DNA of 64,000 nt from Haematobia irritans. Lineage: Eukaryota; Arthropoda; Insecta; Diptera; Muscidae. Made by a program: the position numbers and the translations under genes. Shown in pieces: positions 1 through 10,606 of this stretch; position 1 is the first letter of the stretch; every line of letters begins with the position of its first letter. The notes beneath the pieces were generated by a model that was not told the origin of the DNA, made no database searches, and saw only the letters and a list, made by a program, of their open reading frames with translations. The stretch lies in the NCBI RefSeq assembly GCF_050003625.1, contig NC_134401.1, positions 70,350,537 through 70,414,536 on the forward strand. The letters are read 5' to 3'.

Positions 1-3000
1 ACACGAACACTGCCACGTATGTTTTAACTGGTGGCCTTCCTCTTAATCTTAAAGTTGTCAATATGGGACCACACAAGTCGACACCACACACCCAGAATGG
101 ACGACAAGACGTAAGCCTGTCATTTGGCAAATCCCCCATAATCTGAGTGTTAAGGATAGGTTTGAACCTAAAGCAAGTGACACAATTACGCACAGTCTTT
201 CTGGCTAGGTGACGAGCATTTATTACCCAAATTTTCTCCCTTGAGAGACCAATCAAAACCTTCGGTCCCGCGTGACAATTTGAAATATGCAAATGTCTGA
301 AAAACTCTTTAACAAAATGCGATTCCCTTGTAAGGAGTAATGGAAACTTCTCTTCATATGGCAGCAATGCATTTTTCAATCGACCGCCTACCCTTAATAG
401 TGACAAACATAAACCATTTGTACTGTACCGCTGTATGAATGGATTCAACTTCTGAATACTACTGCGGTTGTTCAATCCAGACTTATCCAATTTGTTAATC
501 TCATCTTTAAACTCCAAAGACTGTAATACCTGGACAATTTTTAGAAATGCGGTATTTAATTCACCCACGCTTAAATGTATATTGTCAACTTTGCATTTCG
601 ATCGACAGCACCTAATAAATCTCAAAATATACCCAATAATCCGCAACAATTTTCTATGTGAAGATGTACTTTCAACTATTCTTAAAATCGAATTCTCAAA
701 TTTCAATCCAGAGCTTACCAAAGTAGTCGTAGACTTTTTCATTTCCAATTTTAAGTCACTGGAACTTAGCTCAAACCGATTAACTGGCCACTTATCAACA
801 CTATGCCTTAAAAAATCTGGCCCAGAAAGCCAGTCTGAATTTTGAAGTTCGGTTACGTCACAACCCCTAGACACTATATCCGCGGGGTTTTGGGCAGATG
901 GGACATACCTCCACTTTGCCTCCTCGCAGTATTCTGATATCTGAGCCACTCTATTACCAACAAAAGTGCTTAACATTGACGGGTGGGTCTTCACCCAATG
1001 TAAAACTATCTCCGAGTCGCTCCAAAAAAAAATGTCATCTATTTTGAAAGGTGAGAGGTTCACGTTTGCAACTGACCATAATTTGGCTAGCAAATGAGCC
1101 GCACACAACTCCAATCTGGGAAGTGTTTTAATTTTCTTTGATGGTGCCACTCTAGATTTTGCGAGAAATAATCTTGTAGTAACGTCATTACCTTGCCTGG
1201 ACACTACATAAATACAACAACCGTATGCCTTCATTGAAGCATCAGCGAAACCATGTATTTGGACAGACGCGTTAAGCGTTGTACCTATGAATCTGGGTAT
1301 ACAAATTTGATTAATTTGGGTTAGTACGGTTTTGAAATAGCTCCATTCTGTGTCCAAATGTTGGGGTATAGATTCATCCCAATCAAGATTATTGGTCCAA
1401 AGCTGTTGTAATAATATTTTCGCCTTAATTATTATGGGCGAAAGTAATCCCAAAGGATCGAAAAGGCGAGAAGACACAGATAATATATTTCTTTTCGTGG
1501 CAGGAAGATTGGAAAAATCATTGTCCAAATGGAAAAAAATAACGTCATCCTGCGGCTTCCAATTTACCCCAAGAGCTCTTGTAAAGGTTGCATCGTGTAC
1601 ATCCAATTGCATTACTGATTCATCACTTCCAAACCCCTTGACATTTGAATGCCATTTTGCTAAAGAGAACCCACAAGCGTTAAGTATTTGAATGACTTCA
1701 CTACGTATTTGCATCAATGTATCAATATCATTAGCTCCTGAGAGCAAATCATCTACATAGAAGTCAGTAGCAATTATCTTAGAACCAAGGGGATATACTT
1801 CATTGAAAAGGTGGCTTATTTCCTTAAGGCATCTGATCGCAAGGAACGGAGCTGGCCCAGTACCGTACGTAACTGTGTTTAATTCATAGGTCTGAATTGG
1901 CATATCACAGTTTTCACGCCATAATATTAACTGAAACTTGCGATCGTCCTTATGTACGTTCACCTGTCTATGCATCTTAGTAATGTCTGCCGTTAAAGCA
2001 TACTTATTAACACGAAATTTTGACAGGGTTGTAAATAAATCATTCTGAATAGTTGGCCCAACCATCAGAATGTCATTCAGTGATTTCTGGGATGACGTCT
2101 TACATGATGCGTCGAACACTACACGTAATTTTGTCGATGTACTTTGAGCTCTGATAACGCATTGATGGGGTATAAAATAGTGGGGTAGAGAAATATTCTC
2201 AATGTTAGTTTGTGACATATGACCGAGCAACAAGTATTCTTTCATAAAATCGGTATACATTCGTTTCATCTCAACATTTTTGGAGAGTCTTCGCTCTAAA
2301 GCTAAAAATCGGCGTTTAGCCGTCTCATACGAATGACCAAGTACTTTCGGATCGGTTTTGAATGGTAAGCGTACCTCAAACCGTCCATCATCACTTCGGG
2401 TTGCAGTGTTTAAAAAATGCTTCTCACACATTAAATGCTCACTTGTCATAGTCGAACAATTGGGAACCCACTCTAATTCCCAAAATCTTTGAACCCTCTC
2501 ACTCAATTCTTGCAATAGATTCTCCTCATTTGTCGTAGATACGCAAAAAGACAACGCCATCACTTTGCGTTCGATTCCATACCGACCAGAAACTATCCAC
2601 CCAAGAAGTGTTTTCTGTAGAATAGGTAACTCAGTTCCTAATTTGATTTGCCCTATGCATAAAAGATCAAAGAAAATCTGAGCACCCACCAAAATATCTA
2701 TCCTCTGAGGCTTATTGAACTGTGGATCTGCCAGTTCTATGTTCGATGGAATACCTAAATTATCCACACTAATATGATTCCGAGGCTGAGGGCATGTGAT
2801 CGTCTTCATTACATAAAAGTCTGTTTCTATCTCGAACTCATTAACACATGACTTCATATAGGTCGATACACTATGACGAACACGTTTGTTACCATCCGCT
2901 ACACCCTGCACACTTAAGGTACTGCTATGTCTTTCCAATTTCAAACGGTGAACTAAATCCTCGGTGACTATATTTATCTGAGAACCTGAATCGAGAAGGC

Positions 3001-4444
3001 ATCGTGCGACATGGTATTGACCACATTTATCCTTCATCTGAACTAATGCAGTAGCCAATATCACCTCCCCCTTAGACTCATAAGCTAACATAGTCGTAGC
3101 ACTGTTTCCGTACGGCAACCTCTGCTGTGGGTCGTGGCTTTGAACAGCAGTGCGATTCGATGGCACTTGTTCATGTGACCGTTTTGCCGTACCATTATTG
3201 GTAGCCGCGCCAGAAGTTTGCGCTTCAGAGCCATAGCCAATATGTGCCGATGACATTTCAGGAATTAGCTCCTCATTGTGCAATATAGCATTGTGTGGTC
3301 TTCGACAAATGGCGCAGCGCGTTGCCCGACACTTCCTAACAGAATGACCATATTTTAAACAATTAATACATAAACCCTTGCGTTTAATGTAATCAAACCT
3401 TTGCGAAACTTTGAAAGCTAGAAACATTGGGCAAGATCCAATTAAATGATCCATGCCTGAACAAAAATAACATTCATTTGTGTGTACTTGTGTACACGCG
3501 AGTGCAAACTGAGGCTTCTTTCCTTTTCCATTTAACTTTTCTCTACCGAACCGGTTTTGTCCATTTTCACCTTTAAATGCCTTCTCTTCATTCACTTCCA
3601 AAAACTGGCATCGCCTAATTAGAATGGACGCACAGTCTTTCCACTGTGGTAATTTCCTGTAGTCTAGATTCTCATCCCATTTTGCCTTCGTGTCAGCATC
3701 GTCCTTTGACAATACTAGATGAATAACAATAGCATTCATGATATCTTTCTCGGAGCCCAAATGAGACAATGAATCCAAAACAGCTGATACAGTGTCTATA
3801 ATCTGCCTCAATTCCGGGGCGTTAGGCCTTACTATCTTTTTCAGATTAAATAGCGATGCAATGTGGTCCTGGAATATCAAACATTTGTTGTCATAGCGCT
3901 CTGCCAACCTGGCTAACGCACTCTCATAATTATTTTCGTTCACTTGGAATGCTTTTACTGTGCGCAAAGCATCGTCTTGCAAACTAGCAATCAGGTGATT
4001 GAACTTCTCTATTTTCGTTAGTGTCGGATCGTCGTGAACTAAATTATTAAAACAAGCTATAAAGTTTCTGTATTCGGAATATTTACCGGTAAACTTTGGA
4101 ATTTTCAAATGAGGTAGTCGGTTAGCAGGTGGCAGAGGAGCGCTAAAAGTTGTGTCATGACTCATACTTGGACGACAACTACCCATCTGAGTCAACAACA
4201 ATGTCTTAGTGGTAATGCAAATCTCCTCAAGTTCTGCCCGTCTGTCATCGGGGCTAATTTTCTCGATTTCAGTTTGATATGCCATTAGTTGTTTAATGTA
4301 TGAATTAAGAATTTCAAGCCTACATTCCAGATCTATAGTGTTTAATGTTTCCCTACGATCTTCTAAAAATTTCTTAATTCGTGTAATATTTCCTTTCGCA
4401 GAAGCTCTCTGCTTGTGCAACGTTGACAATAATTCCTCAGTCAT
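1..4444 (-). CDS. BEL/Pao retrotransposon gag-pol polyprotein, partial (runs off window start)
   Basis: The minus-strand frame opens at an ATG (4442-4444) and the stretches I translated stay open to base 1, giving about 1480 residues. BEL polyproteins are usually 1700-1900, so the rest of the integrase and the 3' LTR lie outside. In order I see a coiled, charged gag N-terminus and zinc knuckles near residues 325-385: two CX2CX4HX4C knuckles and one CX2C-H-H type. An aspartic protease LDSGSQ follows near 483, and reverse transcriptase FYVDDLLSG near 896. The integrase zinc region (RHLARKTVRNC, CVTC) lies near 1405-1415, then MGDLP and GVDLCGP, where the first catalytic Asp sits just inside the window edge. 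The knuckle triplet and the FYVDDLL and MGDLP signatures are those of BEL/Pao rather than gypsy or copia. No frameshift was noticed, so this may be a young copy. Confidence 0.9.
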   Translation of the reverse strand, partial: MTEELLSTLHKQRASAKGNITRIKKFLEDRRETLNTIDLECRLEILNSYIKQLMAYQTEIEKISPDDRRAELEEICITTKTLLLTQMGSCRPSMSHDTTFSAPLPPANRLPHLKIPKFTGKYSEYRNFIACFNNLVHDDPTLTKIEKFNHLIASLQDDALRTVKAFQVNENNYESALARLAERYDNKCLIFQDHIASLFNLKKIVRPNAPELRQIIDTVSAVLDSLSHLGSEKDIMNAIVIHLVLSKDDADTKAKWDENLDYRKLPQWKDCASILIRRCQFLEVNEEKAFKGENGQNRFGREKLNGKGKKPQFALACTQVHTNECYFCSGMDHLIGSCPMFLAFKVSQRFDYIKRKGLCINCLKYGHSVRKCRATRCAICRRPHNAILHNEELIPEMSSAHIGYGSEAQTSGAATNNGTAKRSHEQVPSNRTAVQSHDPQQRLPYGNSATTMLAYESKGEVILATALVQMKDKCGQYHVARCLLDSGSQINIVTEDLVHRLKLERHSSTLSVQGVADGNKRVRHSVSTYMKSCVNEFEIETDFYVMKTITCPQPRNHISVDNLGIPSNIELADPQFNKPQRIDILVGAQIFFDLLCIGQIKLGTELPILQKTLLGWIVSGRYGIERKVMALSFCVSTTNEENLLQELSERVQRFWELEWVPNCSTMTSEHLMCEKHFLNTATRSDDGRFEVRLPFKTDPKVLGHSYETAKRRFLALERRLSKNVEMKRMYTDFMKEYLLLGHMSQTNIENISLPHYFIPHQCVIRAQSTSTKLRVVFDASCKTSSQKSLNDILMVGPTIQNDLFTTLSKFRVNKYALTADITKMHRQVNVHKDDRKFQLILWRENCDMPIQTYELNTVTYGTGPAPFLAIRCLKEISHLFNEVYPLGSKIIATDFYVDDLLSGANDIDTLMQIRSEVIQILNACGFSLAKWHSNVKGFGSDESVMQLDVHDATFTRALGVNWKPQDDVIFFHLDNDFSNLPATKRNILSVSSRLFDPLGLLSPIIIKAKILLQQLWTNNLDWDESIPQHLDTEWSYFKTVLTQINQICIPRFIGTTLNASVQIHGFADASMKAYGCCIYVVSRQGNDVTTRLFLAKSRVAPSKKIKTLPRLELCAAHLLAKLWSVANVNLSPFKIDDIFFWSDSEIVLHWVKTHPSMLSTFVGNRVAQISEYCEEAKWRYVPSAQNPADIVSRGCDVTELQNSDWLSGPDFLRHSVDKWPVNRFELSSSDLKLEMKKSTTTLVSSGLKFENSILRIVESTSSHRKLLRIIGYILRFIRCCRSKCKVDNIHLSVGELNTAFLKIVQVLQSLEFKDEINKLDKSGLNNRSSIQKLNPFIQRYSTNGLCLSLLRVGGRLKNALLPYEEKFPLLLTRESHFVKEFFRHLHISNCHAGPKVLIGLSREKIWVINARHLARKTVRNCVTCFRFKPILNTQIMGDLPNDRLTSCRPFWVCGVDLCGPILTTLRLRGRPPVKTYVAVFV

Positions 4445-5308
4445 AATTATACCTTCTCCCAATATCAAAACAAAATAATAAATAAATTCTCTTTGTGATT
4501 ATTTTATTTAAGAGAGTAAATAGAATGCAAGAGCAAGAGATTTCAGCTTAAGAATTTGGCACTGGAGAATAAAGAGATCCCAACTGGATATTTGGGTGGT
4601 CAACTTCAACTCCACATAAACCAACGACTGGAGGGAAAGTTCGTCACTCTAAAAATTAATATAGTTATTCTATCTCAATTGAAAAACAGATAATGTATGA
4701 TATGTATGAACGTGTGTGCGTAGCTACGTTGCAACTAAATGTAAGATGACTATTGTGAGTATGATGTTCGATTAAAATGAATCAACAATGTTGTGTGGTT
4801 TATCATGTGCAAAAATACTGGTGGTTTAAGCTACAGCTTTAAATGATTGGTTGAGGGGTGTGCAAAAATACTGGTGGTTTAAGTCACCGCTTCAAATGAT
4901 GTGTGTGGGGGGTTAGTTGGTTATGTTTGATGTGGATTGACAACAAGTGTACATTTGTATGTTAGAGGTTCGATGTAAATATGTCGAGCTTGGAATTCAA
5001 TTTAGATATATAACTGTATCAAGTATATGTATATATGTTTTCCAATCTGTGACAAAGTACACGCGAACCTGATTATGCAACTATGTTAATTTTAACAAAC
5101 CAATTTGGTGACACTATAATCAAAATATTTAGAAACTCACGATTCTAAAATACACTATACTTTTACCAATATATCAAGAACGATAGCAGTCTTCTTCCAC
5201 AAACCAATTTCCATGCACCAACAGCGAAAGCAATCCAAAACACCACTTTGGTCACCAGCAATTACTCTAAAACGCCAAAACTCAAACAATCCAAACTTCA
5301 CAGCATAC
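4445..5308 (-). other. 5' leader of the BEL element
   Basis: About 860 bp separate the gag start from the primer-binding site. There is no long frame. A 53-bp direct repeat lies within it (listed separately). It would form the untranslated leader and packaging region of the genomic RNA. This is inferred from its position only. Confidence 0.6.
4808..4904. repeat. 53-bp direct repeat in the BEL leader, two units
   Basis: Two imperfect units start at 4808 and 4861. Each begins TGCAAAAATACTGGTGGTTT, and they share about 40 bp with a few substitutions. They lie in the untranslated leader. Confidence 0.75.
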
Positions 5309-5326
5309 GTCCTGTCACGGTCGCCA
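5309..5326 (-). promoter_or_regulatory. Primer-binding site, tRNA-Arg type
   Basis: On the plus strand this reads GTCCTGTCACGGTCGCCA. That is the 3' end of an insect tRNA-Arg including CCA, so the minus strand carries an 18-nt primer-binding site. It directly abuts the LTR, as expected for first-strand priming. The tRNA identity is from memory of arginine tRNA 3' ends. Confidence 0.8.
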
Positions 5327-5984
5327 TGTAAAAAACGAGGGTTTTCGCTTTATTTTTCCTACTATATCACGATAATACGATTCTAATTTTGGTTGACTTC
5401 CAAAATTTAATGGCCGTAATAAGAACACCAATATAGCGGTTCTTTTTAAATCCACGCTCTCTTTATTTATTTCGTTGGTGCCTTTTGCACTTACAAAAAA
5501 CGTTGAGATCTATGTGATCTTTTCTGTACTAAAGACTTTGTAGCACTGACATTAATTGGTAGAACCATAGTAGAAAAGAGTAGGAAGATACTTCAGATAA
5601 CTCTACACTTTCTACATAACATATGATTTTGCAATAATCAAAGAAATAGTACTTAACGTAACATTAACGTAATAGTTAAATGGCTTAACTAAAATACAAA
5701 AAGAATTCAAATGAAATTCAAATGATAGAAAAAATAGTTATTTCAAATAATGAATAAATAAATTATAAACTTTTCATTGGCTTGTTAACTGCCGAAACAT
5801 CGGTGTTAGTAGTAGAGATAGCAACATCTCTAGCCCGGGTTTTGTTAGTGTGAGATAGCAACATCTTTTTAAGATTTGGTTTTAGTATGCGAGATAGAAA
5901 CATCTCAATCCTTAAAGCGCACTGGGACCAGAAATAATATAGCGATAATCCTGGTCTCGAATGCCAGCCCCATTTCTTATAACA
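5327..5984 (-). repeat. 5' LTR of the BEL element
   Basis: The inner edge is fixed by the primer site: on the plus strand the LTR starts TGTAAAAAAC at 5327. The outer edge is set at 5984, where the minus strand would begin TGTTATAAGAAATGG; this edge is a best guess because the partner LTR is outside the window. A minus-strand AATAAA lies at 5349-5354, near the 3' end of the LTR. The length would be about 658 bp. Confidence 0.6.
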
Positions 5985-6090
5985 AATGATTGAATATACG
6001 ACAGTAGACTAATCTTGGCGGACATTCGAACCACAATTATTCGCGTGGATTGTTAAAGTAATCTTACTGTGAATAAATATTTGAAGAAGC
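5985..6090. other. Unassigned spacer
   Basis: About 100 bp lie between the presumed BEL LTR edge and the 255-bp duplication. I see no coding or repeat signal. Confidence 0.4.
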
Positions 6091-6600
6091 GTTCGAAGGA
6101 ACGGCTTTATGACCGGGATGTTTATCAGCCCCTTGAGGTGATCGAGTCGAGAAGATCGTTTAGATATTCATTGATAACCTAAGGATGGACAAACCGATTC
6201 ACGAAACCCTTGCATATAAATACGGAAATCCCTTTTAAGGGCACGTGATTAACGGACGACATTCGTTCTATTATCAAAAAGAGTGATCCGCGATATAACA
6301 GTTACAACGTAGCCACAATTGGTCGAAAGATGCTAATAACCATGCGTTCGAAGGAACGGCTTTATGACCGGGATGTTTATCAGCCCCTTGAGGTGATCGA
6401 GTCGAGAAGATCGTTTAGATATTCATTGATAACCTGAGGATGGACAAACCGATTCACGAAACCCTTGCATATAAATACGGAAATCCCTTTTAAGGGCACG
6501 TGATTAACGGACGACATTCGTTCTATTATCAAAAAGAGTGATCCGCGATATAACAGTTACAACGTAGCCACAATTGGTCGAAAGATGCTAATAACCATGC
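6091..6600. repeat. 255-bp tandem duplication, two nearly identical units
   Basis: Unit 1 is 6091-6345 and unit 2 is 6346-6600. Compared base by base they differ at one position (CCTAAGG versus CCTGAGG), so the duplication is recent. Each unit contains TATAAATA, a CACGTG hexamer about 25 bp downstream, and the inverted pair CCCTTTTAAGGG. No open frame spans a unit. Both strands look unlike the neighbouring elements. Confidence 0.95.
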
Positions 6601-6911
6601 ATATGTATATTCGTATATGTCAATAATAATATATAAATAACTTTGAATGAAATGAGACTGTGTGTTTTTTATGCCGATGTACCCAGTTTTGAATAATACA
6701 TAAACTTTGCCGCGTACAGGAATATTATAAACAAACAACTTACTAATGGGTTCGCATACTGTAAAATATACTGTCAGTGTAGTGGATAGGTGGAAATTTC
6801 GCTAATTGTCCGTTAAGACAAAAAAAAGCCTTCTTGATTCATGAATGGGTTTAACGACAATAGCGAACATTCAAAGGTTAAGGCTTCCTATCGACAAAGC
6901 ATTAAAATTCC
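6601..6911. other. Unassigned AT-rich stretch
   Basis: No ORF, repeat or element end was recognised here. The sequence is AT-rich with short ATATGTATAT runs at its start. Confidence 0.4.
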
Positions 6912-7508
6912 TCAACAAAGTGAAACTGCTGTGATACTACAGCCAACCATTGCTACAATAGCTGTCGCCAAAGTTTCTTGCGACCCAACCGTAGGTGGGT
7001 TCACCTGTTCAACTCGTGAAGTCCGAAAAGGCGTCGAAATTCGGTGGAGAACCGTATCTTTACGCAAGGGCGACTCTTTTGTACACTTTAAATTGTCCAA
7101 TTTCTCATTCATCGAAGCGAGGCATCCTATATAGGCGTGATACGTCGATTGACATTTTTCATCAGCCACTTTAACTTCTTCCTCTTCCGCTTCATCCAAA
7201 TCCGCGAAATACGTTAAGCACTTATCATAACTGGATTTAACGTTCACCCATAAATTACGTACTTCCGATCTTTGAATGTCGAGTGTATAAATCATATGTT
7301 CGGCCCACTTTTGCAAATCTAAATGCGCACCGAACGTCATAAGTGCATCAGAATCCCGGATAAAAAAGGTAACGGATTTACAGACATAGCTCAAAAATAT
7401 CGAATTCGAAAGCAAAAAACAACGAAATACAAACAATTTACGCAAATCCAAAAATATAAATTCAATACAACGAATATCGAAACCCATTGAAAGTTGTTCC
7501 GCAAACAT
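6912..7508 (-). pseudogene. Gag-like remnant of an LTR retroelement (hypothetical)
   Basis: This is a 198-residue frame. Its first ~55 residues are hydrophobic and overlap a dispersed repeat, so they are probably not native. From about residue 57 (MTFGAHLDL) it becomes a charged helical segment with EVRNLW, a DEAEEEE acidic run and conserved-looking cysteines. This style resembles N-terminal gag helices of Pao/BEL-type elements. No zinc knuckle, protease or RT follows, so at most this is an isolated gag piece. I do not recognise it firmly; it could equally be chance coding in a repeat. Confidence 0.3.
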
Positions 7509-7799
7509 TTCTTTTAAAGCGCAACCCGGAATCCCCCATCAAGTTTTTTTCCACTTCCGATGCCATCCTTTTGGACAAGTCCACAAACATTTAAAGCGCA
7601 TCCTGGAATCCCCATCAAGTTTTTTCCACTTCCGATGCAGACTTTTTGGACAAGTCCACAAACATTTCTTTTAAAGCGCATCCGGGATTCCCTATCGATT
7701 TTCTTTCACTTCCGATGCAATACTTTCGGACAAGTCTTATAAAGTACGGAATTAGGCCGTTTTAAGTGAAAATTTAAGTTTTGGACAATTAAATTTCGC
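7499..7799. repeat. Dispersed repeat with ~75-bp internal units (family shared with 63045-63240)
   Basis: Three imperfect units each carry CTTTTAAAGCGCATCC, then CACTTCCGATGC, then TTTTGGACAAGTCC. They end in a tail around GAAAATTTAAGTTTTGGACA. The same order of blocks and the same tail recur at 63045-63240, so this is a dispersed family and not a local satellite. Confidence 0.8.
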
Positions 7800-7874
7800 A
7801 AAAAACAATAGAAAATCTATAGAAAAGTAAGAAAATAACACAAAAAAAAATAAATAAATAAATAAAAAATTGTT

Positions 7875-10376
7875 CCAAAAACAATAACAGACTGCTTAAG
7901 TTAACGTTTTCCAGGTCCGCCAGTAATCTAAAGCTATATGCCCCTAAAATTCGCTTACGCCTTACACAAAATGCAAGACACTCACACAAGAGGTGTTTAA
8001 TTGATTCCTTTCCTCCGCATCATGACAGCTCATACAATAGTCATTATACTTCGCACCTATAGTTTTTGCAAATTCGCCTATCAGGCAGCGACCCGTTATA
8101 GCAGATATCAGAAGTGATATCTGACGTCTTGAGAACACTAGCATATCTAGTGTGCGGCTCAAGTTTAAATGGGGCCATATTTGCTTGGTGTCGTTACAAC
8201 CCTTGCAATTCTCCCACCGAAAATTTGTCATCATGACAGCCTTCTCACGCAGTAAGAGCCTGCAGGTAGCCAAAGACATACCAACAGATTCTAGTTCCCC
8301 TGGAATATGTAAGGTAGTTCCCAGCCTATTCTATTCCTGTCTTACTGAATGCTCCTGAGATACACAAGCACGCCATACGCTGAACTTTATTTAAACTTGT
8401 CGGCTGCTTAAGTGCTGGCCACCAGACTACAACACAATTTTCGGTTTTAGTCACCACTGTGTGTTTTTGTACGCAATATTAAGGTTAAATTTCGGCTTCC
8501 TGTCCAAAATAACGTCAAGGTATTTTGCACACTCACCAATATGGGCTTAACCGTAAGAGTTTTGCGATATTTGCAGTACATGACTAGTTCTGTCTTTGCA
8601 GTATTTACCCCAAGACCACTCTTTCGCCCATTTCTCAGGCACCGGAGAGCTGTCTGATAGCGCCACATCATCCGCGTATGCCACCACTTTTTTCTTTCTT
8701 CTACTAAGGAAATGAGAAGGTCATTTATACCAACATTCCAAAGAAGAGGTGATGAAACTCCTCCTTGGGGAGTGTCTCTGTTCACATACCTTTGTATGTT
8801 TTCTTGCCCTAGTGTGGCTGAAATATGTCTCCTCATTACCAGTTTGTCTAGCAGCCTAAGTATACCTGGATCAACATTCAGAGTTGCCATTCCATTTAAT
8901 ATCGAGCTCGGATGGACGTTATTGATTGCCCCCTCTATGTCTAGAAACGCCACGATTGTGTATTCATTGACAGATAGTGAGCTTTCAATAAAGCTGACTA
9001 GTTCATGCAAAGCGGTCTCAGTATACCTGCCCTTCGAGTATGCATGCTGTCGTTTCGAGAGCAAACTTGAATCGACACTAGTTCTAAAATAAATGTCTAA
9101 CATCCTCTCCAGAGTCTTAAGTAGGAATGAGGAAATCCTTCGCACTCGAGAGGCTTTTCCCGCGTTAGGTATGAAAACGACATTTGTTTCCCTCCACTTT
9201 TCTGGAATATATGCTAAGTTTATACATCCTTTATATATCACCGTCAACCAGGGGATAATTCTTTCAGTCACTGCTTGTAACTCCGCCGGAGTAATTCCAT
9301 CAGGTCCGGGGGATTTGAATGGCACAAAGCTATTTAACGCCCATTTTATTCTAGATTCCGATAAAATTTCTTCGATAGGAAGTGACCGCTGAGCCACTGT
9401 GGCACCGCCAGAACATGGTTAAAACGTCTGATTTCCAAGAAAATGTGTGTCCAATAGTACCTCCAGCGTCTCCTCACTGGACGTTGTCGAATTGCCCTCC
9501 GATGTAGTAATGAAACTTGCAGCGGAGTTATTGAATGCTAGTACCTTCCGTAGTCTGGAAGCCTCGGACGCATTCGCAATACTGCTGCAGTAAACATTGC
9601 AAGAGTTATGCTGAGCCTTTCTCAGTTCTCGCTTGTATCCTCTCAGATTCTTATTGTAAGCGTCCCAATCCTCAGGAGCTCTGGTGGGCTTTGCTTTGTT
9701 AAAGAGCTTCCTGCAGGATTTCCTCATATTACTTAACTCCGAATACCACCATGGTGTTCGATTTTTCCCCCTTGGCTTCCCTCTAGGGCATACAGTTTTC
9801 AGTGAGATGTTGAAGGCCTTAGTAATCCGCTCCACTGCGTGTTCGATATCATGCACAGTGCTCATATTTGTCTCTGGTATTTCCGGTATCATCATATTTG
9901 AACGATTCCCTATACCTATTCCAATCAGCTTTCCTAACATTTGGCGGAAATATGGTCTTTGAAGTACGAACAGCCAATCTGAAACTGATGTAGCGATGAT
10001 CTGAGAAGCTATGTTCCCTCAAAACTTGTCACTCAGATATCTTTTCATTCAGTTCCGGAGAGGCCAATGTGACGTCAAAAACCTCTTGCCTGTTTTTGAT
10101 GACGAAGGTTGATACATCTCCCTTATTGCAAACTATCATGTCCCATGTAGACCGAAGATACCCAGTATTTGCATTTGGATATATCTAGACTGGCTACGAC
10201 AGTGTCTGCATTGCTCAATGAAGGAAGCAGAAACAAGTTTAGTTCGTTTTTAGCAATTATACATGCTCGATTTATATCTTTACCGGTATTATGCAAAAGT
10301 GTGAAACCCGGAGTGCTTAATTCACAGATCTTGTTCTAATATATGTATGGTTCTTGAATAATAACTATATCACAAA
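7875..10376 (-). mobile_element. LINE copy D (LOA/R1-type), damaged and truncated at both ends
   Basis: The minus-strand sequence parallels ORF2 of the full-length copies from the endonuclease (joins at IDIVLIQEP, near 10370) through RT to the C-terminal Cys/His region. It has several internal deletions: most of the region between RT and the late thumb is scrambled near 8450-8650, and about 640 bp covering RNase H is missing near 8320-8330. The largest frame (8447-9397) keeps SPGPDGITPAEL and TPQGGVSSPL, but its YADD region is out of frame. The 3' end stops at the codons for FLEQ and runs into TTTA repeats, so the untranslated tail present in other copies is lost. It is more diverged than copies A and B. 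Confidence 0.85.
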
Positions 10377-10605
10377 TTGGGGATCCAAACCACTTTTTTT
10401 GGGAGCTCTTTTTGTTTGCTGGGAATCTACACCAAAAGTCGCAAAACTTCCAACGCAGAACAAATTAGATTACTTATTGCGAATCGACGTTCGTAGAACA
10501 AATAATACTCCTACTTATCGAAAGCCAGTAAAAAGTATCCACAATTTAGCAAAAATATATACCACACTAATTTCTGTATGTAGTCGTGAACTACCAGAGG
10601 TACGT
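10377..10605 (+). other. Unidentified ORF-like segment interrupted by a MITE
   Basis: The plus-strand frame from about 10354 reads WGSKPLFLGALFVCWEST and continues to LPEV at the MITE edge. I do not recognise it. More open sequence lies beyond the MITE (11136-11333), including NPDMKQKKYAAFNEELFLFW. Whether the two were once one exon or one element ORF depends on the exact MITE target duplication. Confidence 0.25.
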
Positions 10606-10606
10606 A

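Noticed and set aside
468..1691. Plus-strand frames at 468-845 and 1350-1691
   Set aside because: They are antisense to the BEL gag-pol frame, whose RT motifs read clearly on the minus strand.
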